From contig JAIXQH010000008.1 of the NCBI GenBank assembly GCA_027484055.1, positions 1 through 64,000 on the forward strand: a stretch of 64,000 bases of DNA, in the 5' to 3' direction. Each line of letters starts with the position of its first letter. Position 1 is the first letter of the stretch. Shown piece after piece: positions 43,408 through 51,311 of the stretch. The notes beneath the pieces are model-generated. The model saw only the letters and a list, made by a program, of their open reading frames with translations, was not told the DNA's origin and made no database searches. This DNA comes from Verrucomicrobiaceae bacterium. Lineage in GTDB: Bacteria; Verrucomicrobiota; Verrucomicrobiia; Verrucomicrobiales; Akkermansiaceae. Made by a program: the position numbers and the translations under genes.

Positions 43408-45558
43408 TCAGAGTTCGCGCAGCGCAAGGGTCTCACAGGCCTTGATGTCGAGTTTACCCGAGGCGAGCACGGGGATCTCTGCGACAGGGATGATGCGTTT
43501 GGGACACCAGAGGGAGGCGAGTCCAGCGTCGAGCAGCTTGTAACGGAGATCGATGCATTCTTGCCCGTGGGCGGGTCCGGCGATGGTGGAGAGCAGCAGC
43601 AAGGCTTCGCCTTTTTGCTCATCTGGCACCCCGACGACGGCGATGCGGCGCTCAGTCTCGGCATCGAGGTGGAGGACTTTATTGATCGCAGCTTCCACCG
43701 TTTCATGAGGGACCATTTCCCCCGCGATCTTGGAGAATCGTGAAATCCGGCCCTCGATGGTGAGGAAGCCGTCCCCATCGACATGGCCGACGTCGCCGGT
43801 GAGGAACCAGCCGTCTTTGAGGACTTCAGCAGATTTTTTCGGATTGTTTAAATAGCCCGTGAAGACATTCACGCCACGGAACCAGATGATGCCTTGTTGG
43901 TTGATGGGGATTTCGAGTTCGGTGACGGGGTCGGTGATTTTAATCGCCAATCCGGGTAGGAGTTGGCCGACGGAGCCTTCTCGGGAAGAGGCCAGTGAGA
44001 CCGACTCCGGGGCAGGCGGTAGATTGGGGAGATTGACGTTGGTGGCGGGTGAGGTCTCGGTGAGTCCGTAGCCCTCTTGCGGGTGGATGCCAAATTTCTC
44101 GGCAAATGCGGCAGAGAGCGAGTGAGGGAGTTTTTCCGCACCGGTGACGATGAGTTTCAGGGAGGCGAGCTGGGCTGGCTCGATGCGCTTCATGTAGCCG
44201 CGCAGGAATGTGGGGGTGGAAAGGAGGACATCCACTTGATGCAGAGCGATGAGCTCCGAGAGGCGCTTGGTCTCCAGCGGCGTGGGATAAGTGACGAGAT
44301 TGACCCCCTCGATGACGGGAAACCACAGTGTAACCGTACAGCCGAAGGAGTGAAAAAGCGGGAGGCAGCCGAGGATGGAGGAATGTTTCGCCAGATCGAG
44401 CCGGGTGGCGAATTGGCAGACATTTCCAAGGACATTCCTATGACTGAGCGCGACGCCCTTCGGCTCACCAGAGGAGCCGGAGGTGAAGAGGAGCGTGGCT
44501 TCGTCTTTGTCGCGGCGTTGGTTTAAGCCAAGCATCAGGCCGAGAACCGAGGAGGGCAAGATCTTGGAAACAAAGAACCACGTGGTGATCTTTTTCTTCA
44601 GCGTGGGCAAGACGCGCTCGATGAAAATCAGGTCGCGATTCGGCGGCCATGGGAATGATGATATTTTCCGGACGAAGGGGTCAGCGGTGATGAAGCGGTC
44701 CACATCCGCTTGGCGGATGCAGGATTTGATCGCCTCGTGGCCGGAGGTGAAGTTGAGATTTACGGGGATTTTCCCGGCAAAGATGACGGCGAGATTCGCG
44801 ATGAGTCCGCCTTTTCCCGGTGGTAGGACGATGGCGACTCGAGGGCGCTCGGTCTCGACTTTGATGACTTTTGAAAAAGCGATGGCCGCCGCGAGAATTT
44901 TGCCGAAGCTGAATTCCGTATCATCAGCCCCATCGATGATGCGGGTGGAGGAGCCATGGCGCTTCAGCCCTTGCAGCAGAGTCATCGCAAGCGAGCCCTT
45001 GAAAAGTGGCCGGGAGGAGTAAGCGGATTCGTAGGCTAGCAGGAGGTTTTGTTGAAAAACCGGGATGCTGGCGCTGCCGGCGGGGATGAGAGTGCCGAAG
45101 GCGATGATGGCGAGGGGCAGTGACGATTTCCGCTCCGTGATGAGGCAGGAACTGCGTGGCGAGTCGATCGCGACGGGCAGCACTGGCAGGCCGAAGGCGC
45201 AGAGCGCTTTAAGATGCGCGGCGGGGATGTGATTCGGCGTCCCACGGCGGGCGGTGCTGCGACCCGGCACGTAAATGAGGACTCCCTTCCCCTCCAGATA
45301 GGGCTGGAGCTGGGCACCCGCTGAGGCAGGCGCGAGGTCCGCAGAATCAAACATGGCACCGGAGCCAGATTTCTCCAAGTGAGCGCGCATCACTGGGTCA
45401 TAGAGGGCGGCTTCTTCCACGAGCCAAGTGATTTTACGCCCGGCGAACAAGCGTTCAAATTGGAGGATGTGCTCTACATTTAAGCGTCCTGGAACGACGA
45501 GGCAGCCAGTGGCGGGTAGGCGTTCTTTGTGAAGAATCTGGATAGAAGCAGATGACAT
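43408..45558 (-). CDS. Aas-like AMP-dependent acyl-activating enzyme
   Basis: 716 aa. The C-terminal 480 residues are a normal AMP-binding acyl-CoA/ACP synthetase (LLFTSGSSGEPKGVALSH, GYGLTETSPATN, GWFLTGDVGHVDGDG, and a C-terminal Lys in ASGKLDIKA). The N-terminal 200 residues take the place of the PlsC acyltransferase in Aas proteins, but its catalytic HX4D motif is not visible, so it is degenerate. The protein may activate fatty acids for phospholipid repair without transferring them. It is in tandem with trpA at the 3' side, with its own start far from the PhoR gene. Confidence 0.75.
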   Translation of the reverse strand: MSSASIQILHKERLPATGCLVVPGRLNVEHILQFERLFAGRKITWLVEEAALYDPVMRAHLEKSGSGAMFDSADLAPASAGAQLQPYLEGKGVLIYVPGRSTARRGTPNHIPAAHLKALCAFGLPVLPVAIDSPRSSCLITERKSSLPLAIIAFGTLIPAGSASIPVFQQNLLLAYESAYSSRPLFKGSLAMTLLQGLKRHGSSTRIIDGADDTEFSFGKILAAAIAFSKVIKVETERPRVAIVLPPGKGGLIANLAVIFAGKIPVNLNFTSGHEAIKSCIRQADVDRFITADPFVRKISSFPWPPNRDLIFIERVLPTLKKKITTWFFVSKILPSSVLGLMLGLNQRRDKDEATLLFTSGSSGEPKGVALSHRNVLGNVCQFATRLDLAKHSSILGCLPLFHSFGCTVTLWFPVIEGVNLVTYPTPLETKRLSELIALHQVDVLLSTPTFLRGYMKRIEPAQLASLKLIVTGAEKLPHSLSAAFAEKFGIHPQEGYGLTETSPATNVNLPNLPPAPESVSLASSREGSVGQLLPGLAIKITDPVTELEIPINQQGIIWFRGVNVFTGYLNNPKKSAEVLKDGWFLTGDVGHVDGDGFLTIEGRISRFSKIAGEMVPHETVEAAINKVLHLDAETERRIAVVGVPDEQKGEALLLLSTIAGPAHGQECIDLRYKLLDAGLASLWCPKRIIPVAEIPVLASGKLDIKACETLALREL

Positions 45559-45679
45559 TTTGGAAAATTGCGGATGGGGAATGGCTCAAAGCCCGGTTCC
45601 GCAGGGATCTACGCGAATTTTTCCTCATCTCGCACGGCATTTTTCTAAAAAACCGTGGTTTCTCTGGGTAAAGTCAGAC

Positions 45680-46894
45680 TCAGCAGAGGTCAGTCGGCAT
45701 CGTAATCAGAAACTTCGTCTCCAGCCCTGGCACGGAGGTGACTCCGATCGTGCCGTGATGCGCTTCGACGGCGCGTTTAACGATCGAGAGTCCGAGTCCA
45801 GTGCCCTTGATTTCTTGCTGCGAGTGGTGCTTCTCGACGCGGAAAAAGCGCCTGAAAATATGGGGTAAATCCGCACTCGGGATGCCGACTCCGTTATCCG
45901 TGACCCAGATCATCACGCTGTTTCCAACTTCTTGGCACCCGACATCGACACGCAGGCCCTCGTGGGGATTTTGCTTAAGGGCGTTTTCCACCAGATTGAA
46001 GAGCACCTGGGTCCAGTAGAACCGGTCTCCGCGCACGACGAGCTCTGGCTCTGGCATGGTGACGGTGACTTCCGCTTTCTGATTCCTGATGACGGATTCG
46101 AGACGATCCTTGACGTCCTTGATGCAGGATCGAAAGCGGAACGGCTCGATTTTCAGCGTATTGGCCTCACCAGATTCGAGGCGGGAAATGACCAACATAT
46201 CTTCGACAATGCGAGAAATCCGGTCCGCATGTTTCCGCATGACCATGAGGAAGCGTCTCGCGATTTCTGGCTCTTCGATCATGTCGTCATCGATGAGATT
46301 TTCCAAATAGCCATTGATGATGGCCAAGGGGGTCCGGAGCTCGTGGGAGGCATTGGCCACGAAGTCTTTGCGGACTTGTTCGAGTTGGTGCTCTGCTGTC
46401 ACGTCGCGAATGATAACGCGGGTCGTCGCCGCATCACCGGAGGGGTTAGTGAGTTGAGCGGCGTCGATGATCCATGCATTGAATCCGCGATTTTCCAGAT
46501 CTCCTCTTGGAGAAGTCTGCTGGGAGAGGACGACACGAGATTGCACGGGCTCACCCGTCGCCAGACAGCGGAGCAATGCATCCGCCAAGCGGGGGTCGAG
46601 AAAGGCTTCGCTAACCGGGCGATTGAGGAGTTCTCTAGCTCCGAACAACGCGCGTGCTGCGGCATTGGCGAAACGGATGTTCGCCTTTGCATCCACGAGG
46701 AGGAATGCATCACCCAGCGCGTCCAGGAGGCGGTTCCGATCCTCACGGGCTTGGTGAAGATCGCGCTCGAGTCGATTTTGCCAGGCATTGATTTCAGCAG
46801 CTGATTTTTTGCGGGCTCCACGGTGACGGTAAGCGAGAAATGCTAGGGCGGAAACGGCCGATACAGTCGCGAGGATTGAGAATTCGGTAATCAT
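45680..46894 (-). CDS. phoR: PhoR-type sensor histidine kinase
   Basis: 404 aa. One transmembrane helix at the start (LATVSAVSALAFLAY), a PAS domain (about 55-170), then HisKA with phosphorylated His184 in NASHELRTPLAI, and HATPase with TDNGVGIPSADLP and GTGLGLSIVKRAV. The order, with a single N-terminal helix and PAS, is that of PhoR, which senses phosphate through the Pst transporter. Its start overlaps the phoB stop by 4 bases. The pst genes are not in the window, so the phosphate role is inferred. Confidence 0.88.
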   Translation of the reverse strand: MITEFSILATVSAVSALAFLAYRHRGARKKSAAEINAWQNRLERDLHQAREDRNRLLDALGDAFLLVDAKANIRFANAAARALFGARELLNRPVSEAFLDPRLADALLRCLATGEPVQSRVVLSQQTSPRGDLENRGFNAWIIDAAQLTNPSGDAATTRVIIRDVTAEHQLEQVRKDFVANASHELRTPLAIINGYLENLIDDDMIEEPEIARRFLMVMRKHADRISRIVEDMLVISRLESGEANTLKIEPFRFRSCIKDVKDRLESVIRNQKAEVTVTMPEPELVVRGDRFYWTQVLFNLVENALKQNPHEGLRVDVGCQEVGNSVMIWVTDNGVGIPSADLPHIFRRFFRVEKHHSQQEIKGTGLGLSIVKRAVEAHHGTIGVTSVPGLETKFLITMPTDLC

Positions 46895-47574
46895 GCAAGG
46901 GATTTGGCGACACAGTAGCCGATGCCGCGCACGGTTTCAATCCATGCCCCATGGACGCCGAGTTTCTGCCGAAGTCGTTTCATATGAGTGTCGAGAGTCC
47001 GGCTGTGGGTGGCGTCACTGTAGCCCCAAACGGTGCGGAGGAGGTCATTTCGGTCCTGCGCTTTGCCTGGGCGTTCACAGAGGAAGAGCAAGAGTTTAAA
47101 CTCGGTTGAGGTCAGCTCGGCAGGCTCGCCGTCTAGGTAAAATTTCAACGCATTTTTATCAAACCGGAAAGGCCCATACGTGAAGTCCACTGATCCCGGA
47201 GGTGCTTCCGCCCGTTTTAGGATGGCCTGCACCCTGAGCATTAACTCCTTTGGACTAAATGGCTTGGTCATGTAGTCATCCGCTCCAGCTTCCAAGCCTT
47301 GGATGCGATCTTCGGTCTGCGCCCTCGCCGTGAGCATGATGACGGGCGTATTCGCCGTGCGAGGGTCTCGCTTGAGCTCTCTGAAAACCGAATACCCACT
47401 GCGCCCTGGCAGCATCAAATCCAGGATGATGAGATCCGGACGCTCCCGAAGCGCCATCTCTGTCCCGACGACTCCGTCGTGAGCTTTAATGATATCATAT
47501 CCCGCCCGTTGGAGATTGAAGCCAATCAAGTCGGCGATATCACGTTCGTCCTCAACAATCAGAATTCGATGCAT
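46891..47574 (-). CDS. phoB: PhoB-type response regulator
   Basis: 227 aa OmpR/PhoB family regulator. Receiver domain with the phosphorylated Asp52 in PDLIILDLMLPGRSG and the conserved Lys in YMTKPFSPKEL, then a winged-helix DNA-binding domain (about 130-225, LTSTEFKLLLFLCERPG and SRTLDTHMKRLRQKLG). It is the first gene of the phoB-phoR unit. An inverted repeat just upstream (47622-47639) may be an autoregulatory box. Confidence 0.92.
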   Translation of the reverse strand: MHRILIVEDERDIADLIGFNLQRAGYDIIKAHDGVVGTEMALRERPDLIILDLMLPGRSGYSVFRELKRDPRTANTPVIMLTARAQTEDRIQGLEAGADDYMTKPFSPKELMLRVQAILKRAEAPPGSVDFTYGPFRFDKNALKFYLDGEPAELTSTEFKLLLFLCERPGKAQDRNDLLRTVWGYSDATHSRTLDTHMKRLRQKLGVHGAWIETVRGIGYCVAKSLA

Positions 47575-47621
47575 GTCGTCACAGTGAATAGAGGCACACC
47601 GCCAAGCACGAACTCTTGCCG

Positions 47622-47639
47622 TGTGACGGTTTGGTCACA
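47622..47639 (-). promoter_or_regulatory. Inverted repeat upstream of phoB
   Basis: TGTGAC and GTCACA form a perfect 6-bp inverted repeat with a 6-base spacer, about 48 bases upstream of the phoB start and running into the stop of the beta-helix gene. GTCACA-type half sites resemble one half of a PHO box, so autoregulation by PhoB is possible, but the direct-repeat spacing of a true box is not met. Confidence 0.45.
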
Positions 47640-48540
47640 ATAGATCCTTGCTAATACAGCTTCCGGGCTTGGTTGTGCGGGCGATTCCGATCTTTACCCC
47701 GGCTTCGATGGAGGTGTTCACACCCGTAAATACCCCATCCCCTAGAATCGCCCCAAACTTCAAGCGCCCGGTGTTAACTGACTTACCCTGAATCATCGAG
47801 ACATGGTGACGCCCGTCATGGCGGTGATTTTCCGTGCACGTCCCTGCACCCAGTGTCACATGAGTGCCGATGATTGAGTCGCCAACGTAACATTGGCGCG
47901 AGACATAGGTGTTGTTGTAAATGATCGAATTCTTCACCTCCGCACCGTTCCCGACGTAGCAGTTCGAGCCGATACTCGTCGCTCCACGGATGTAGGCATT
48001 CGGGCCGATTTGGCTGTTCTGGCCGATGATGACAGGTCCCTCGATCACGGTGCCGGGTAAAATTCTCGAACCACTACCGATGCGAACATAACCGCTCAAA
48101 CTCGCCAAATGACTTACCTCGCCCAGCAGCGATGTCTCATCCACCATCGCCAGCACCTCTTCATTCATCCGTAGTAAATCCCATGGGTAATTGATCTGGA
48201 AACAATTCGCCTCGGTGACGATTTTTTCACCGCAATTCTCCGGCAGGTCGTCACCTTTCCAAGCCAACACATTTCCGTCGCTGTCCATCAAACAGGCTCC
48301 GTGAGGCGTTCTCCCGAGGAGCAACAAGGCGCCAAGATCGATCCAGTTATCCAAAGGAATCCGCAAGGTGCGCTCGCAGGCATCAGCCGGATCGACCAAT
48401 TGCAAGCCGGCCCTCCTCAGCTCGGCGGAGATCAGATCCCGCATCGGCACATTCGCAATCAGGCACGCGCCCAAGTCGCGATTAGAAGTTAAAGGCGCAC
48501 AAAGTGCAGGATTTCTGGGTGGTAAAAGGGTCGCTTGCAT
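47635..48540 (-). CDS. Left-handed beta-helix sugar-nucleotide-type protein
   Basis: 301 aa. The C-terminal part (about 135-290) has hexapeptide repeats of the left-handed beta-helix (GPVIIGQNSQIGPNAYIRGA, VGNGAEVKNSIIYNN), as in GlmU acyltransferase domains. The N-terminal part (about 1-130) has no nucleotidyltransferase motif, so it is not a full GlmU. It probably binds or acylates a sugar nucleotide. It is upstream of phoB on the same strand with a 60-base gap. Confidence 0.75.
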   Translation of the reverse strand: MQATLLPPRNPALCAPLTSNRDLGACLIANVPMRDLISAELRRAGLQLVDPADACERTLRIPLDNWIDLGALLLLGRTPHGACLMDSDGNVLAWKGDDLPENCGEKIVTEANCFQINYPWDLLRMNEEVLAMVDETSLLGEVSHLASLSGYVRIGSGSRILPGTVIEGPVIIGQNSQIGPNAYIRGATSIGSNCYVGNGAEVKNSIIYNNTYVSRQCYVGDSIIGTHVTLGAGTCTENHRHDGRHHVSMIQGKSVNTGRLKFGAILGDGVFTGVNTSIEAGVKIGIARTTKPGSCISKDLL

Positions 48541-48591
48541 GGGTTCAGCACATTTAACCCGTTCTACCTGAGAAATACACGGAAAAATCTC

Positions 48592-49713
48592 TCAATTTCC
48601 CTCAGCGGCTTGCGCCTGCTCAGCATGCCATTTGGCATACACCTTCGGCGAAATTTCCGAGGGCTTAATTTCCGAACGCCCACCCCAGAACACATTCGTG
48701 TAAGACACTGGAATCCCCACCGCTGCCAAGTGCTTGTCGATCGCCGCCTTGTGCTCAAGCACCCGGGGTTTCTCCGTTCCATGCATCACTCCCATGATGT
48801 TCACATTCCCAAACTGCGGCCCACCCTCGCGCCAGTAAGCGTGAGTCATGCAGAAATGCCGGCCTACCTCGCCGCCTGCTTCTATTTCCCGCCCCTTTGG
48901 CACAGCCCAGTGGAACAGCCCGTTAAATCGCGTCACCCGCTCCCCCGTGGCCGAAGGCTTCACGTGCTCCAAGAATGTCGAAAAGCGCCCGATCACCTTC
49001 TTCGCATTGAGCGTCTCCGCCACCTCGCAGAACCGCTCCAAGCTCACGCCCGCGATCTCCGCCCGGCGGTCCCATGGGTTTTCACAAATCTCATCCAGCG
49101 CCAGCTCCTCCTTCAGCGCCAGCAGCACCTCCCACTCCTCCGGCGTCAGGTCCACTGCCGCCGTCGTCATCATCACCGCTGCCTCATCAGACTTATCGCC
49201 CGGCTCTAAAATTTTCCGCCGCGTATGCCCCACCCCCAGCGCGAAGACTCCATTCGCCGGCATCAGCAAATACTCCGTCGCCCCCGTCAACCGCAGCAAG
49301 GCTGTCGCATGAAAATCCAAGGACTCCCCCACCGGCACTTTCAAAGTCGTCCATAGCCGGTAACCCGAGCCCGACACCTCCGTATCCGTCGAGCGGATCA
49401 CCACATGCCCGGAAAATGGGTCCTCCTTCGACATGAAATCAAACGCCGCATTCAGCTTCTCTTCCGGCACCTTCCACGCCACCAGCGCGCCGTGCGCCAG
49501 CTTCGTCGAGAGCAGCGTTTGCCGCACCCGCCGCACCACGCCCGCCTCTACCATCGCCCGGATCCGTTCGATCACCAATTCCAGCGGCAAACCAGATTTC
49601 TCCGCGATCACATGAAACGGATACCGCTGGAACCCCGAAACAAGGTCCTCTGAAATGGCCAAAATCGCCGCATTGATCGGCTCCGAATGCTCAACAGGAA
49701 TCACAGAATTCAT
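48592..49713 (-). CDS. Fused AhbA/AhbB-like (siroheme decarboxylase/Lrp-like) protein
   Basis: 373 aa made of two similar halves, each with an Lrp/AsnC-like wing-helix part (AILAISEDLVSGFQRYPFHVI and EVLLALKEELALDEICENPWD) followed by a ferredoxin-like beta part. The second half carries FCMTHAYWREGG and NVNIMGVMHG, similar to AhbB/NirDL-type siroheme decarboxylases of the alternative haem pathway. Annotation tools often call these Lrp/AsnC regulators. The start is the ATG at 49713; a GTG at 49743 is possible. No other haem gene is nearby, so the role is inferred. Confidence 0.65.
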   Translation of the reverse strand: MNSVIPVEHSEPINAAILAISEDLVSGFQRYPFHVIAEKSGLPLELVIERIRAMVEAGVVRRVRQTLLSTKLAHGALVAWKVPEEKLNAAFDFMSKEDPFSGHVVIRSTDTEVSGSGYRLWTTLKVPVGESLDFHATALLRLTGATEYLLMPANGVFALGVGHTRRKILEPGDKSDEAAVMMTTAAVDLTPEEWEVLLALKEELALDEICENPWDRRAEIAGVSLERFCEVAETLNAKKVIGRFSTFLEHVKPSATGERVTRFNGLFHWAVPKGREIEAGGEVGRHFCMTHAYWREGGPQFGNVNIMGVMHGTEKPRVLEHKAAIDKHLAAVGIPVSYTNVFWGGRSEIKPSEISPKVYAKWHAEQAQAAEGN

Positions 49714-49777
49714 AGGTCTAAAAATGGATGAAAAATCGCTCACCTGACTCCGCCGATTTTGCCTGATCCACCGCAGA

Positions 49778-51103
49778 TCATGCCAAACTCGCCGCAGCCA
49801 GTCCCTTCACGTACTCTAGCGCCACCTCCCGATCAAGGATTCGTCCTTCGAGCTGCTCGATTTCCATCTGCTCCAGAATTTCCTTAAATCGCGGCCCCGG
49901 GCTCAGCCCCAGCTTGATCAGATCTCGCCCCGTCACCAAGGGCGGTGGGATCAATGGCTCCGCCGCGAACTCCGCACCCTTCATCACCAGAAACTCATAA
50001 TTATCCGTCAACCCATTCGACGAACTACAATCCACGCGGTGCAGTTCCATTTCCTCCGCGAAGGTCCGCTCCGCCATGAAGCGCTTCAGCTTCGCCACCC
50101 GCATCTTCTGCACATTCATGAACTGCATGTGCCGCCCCACCATCCCCACCACCGCCCAGATCACTTCGTTCGGATAGCGCAGCCGCCGCAGCATCTCCCC
50201 CGCCATCTCCGCTCCCACCGCATCGTGCCCATTGAAGCGGATGCGCCCGCCCACCTCATCCACCGTCCGGCACGGCGGCTTCGCAATGTCATGCAGCAGC
50301 ACCGCCAGACACAGCTCCAGCGACGCGTCCTCCCCTAGCATTTCCAGCATGATGCACGTGTGCACATACACATCCCCCTCCGGGTGGTATTCCGGTGGCT
50401 GCTCGCACCCCAGCGTCTTTAAAAACTCCGGCATCACCCACTCCATCAAGCCCGTCTCCACCAGACACTCCACCCCCGCCCGTCGCCGCCCTGAAGTGAT
50501 GATTTTTGAAAATTCATCCCGCACTCGCTCCGGGGAAATCCTCGCCAGCAAGCTTGCCCCAGCACAGATCGCCGCCCGCGTCCCGGCCTCCAATTCAAAT
50601 CCCAACACCGCCGCGAACCGCACCGCCCGCATCAGACGCAGCCCATCCTCCTGGAACCGCGCCACCGGATCACCGATCGCCCGCAGCACCCCGGCCCGCA
50701 AATCCGCCAGCCCGCCCACATGGTCGATCACCTCGCCCGTCTCCGGGTTTTCAAACAGCCCGTTCACCGTAAAATCCCGCCGCTGCGCATCCTCCTCCGG
50801 CGTCGAAAACTCCACCGACTCCGGCCGCCGCCCATCCTTATAACTCCCATCCGTCCGGAACGTCGCAATCTCCACCGCCACCCCGCCCACCTTCGCGATC
50901 ACCACCCCGAAGTGCGCCCCCACCACGGTTGCCCGAGGAAATAGCTTCAACACCTCCTCCGGCCGCGCACTCGTCGCCACATCATAGTCCTTCGGATCCA
51001 ACCCCAGCAAACGATCCCGCACACAGCCCCCCGCGAACAACGCAAGATGCCCCGCCTCTTTCAGACAACGAGCAATTTCCAACGCAGCAGCACGAGCCTC
51101 CAT
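49778..51103 (-). CDS. cca: CCA tRNA nucleotidyltransferase
   Basis: 441 aa class II enzyme that adds or repairs the tRNA 3' CCA end. The nucleotidyltransferase head has LFAGGCVRDRLLGLDPKDYDVA with the DxD residues, then RRDFTVNGLFENP and RFQEDGLRLMRAVRFA. An HD domain follows (LAVLLHDIAKP). The ATG at 51103 (MEARAAALEI) is preferred to an in-frame start at 51121. It stands alone, divergent from the propeller protein. Confidence 0.93.
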   Translation of the reverse strand: MEARAAALEIARCLKEAGHLALFAGGCVRDRLLGLDPKDYDVATSARPEEVLKLFPRATVVGAHFGVVIAKVGGVAVEIATFRTDGSYKDGRRPESVEFSTPEEDAQRRDFTVNGLFENPETGEVIDHVGGLADLRAGVLRAIGDPVARFQEDGLRLMRAVRFAAVLGFELEAGTRAAICAGASLLARISPERVRDEFSKIITSGRRRAGVECLVETGLMEWVMPEFLKTLGCEQPPEYHPEGDVYVHTCIMLEMLGEDASLELCLAVLLHDIAKPPCRTVDEVGGRIRFNGHDAVGAEMAGEMLRRLRYPNEVIWAVVGMVGRHMQFMNVQKMRVAKLKRFMAERTFAEEMELHRVDCSSSNGLTDNYEFLVMKGAEFAAEPLIPPPLVTGRDLIKLGLSPGPRFKEILEQMEIEQLEGRILDREVALEYVKGLAAASLA

Positions 51104-51311
51104 GCCCCACCCTGTCCCCACCCGCCACCCAGTTCAAGCCCGCAGCATCGCGATTGAGAGGCTATCTCCCGAGGCGTTCGTGATGCCTTTTCGCCTTGTC
51201 TCCCGGCAGAAGATAGACAGCATACAATCGTGATAGGTGATATCTCTTTCAGCGTTGTCGGAGACTAAAAGCCATCATTCTCACTCCACCTCATTCTCCC
51301 CTCTCAAGAAA

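Noticed and set aside
45932-46804. 290-aa plus-strand frame opposite phoR
   Set aside because: An antisense shadow produced by the codon use of the kinase; no domain or signal is visible.
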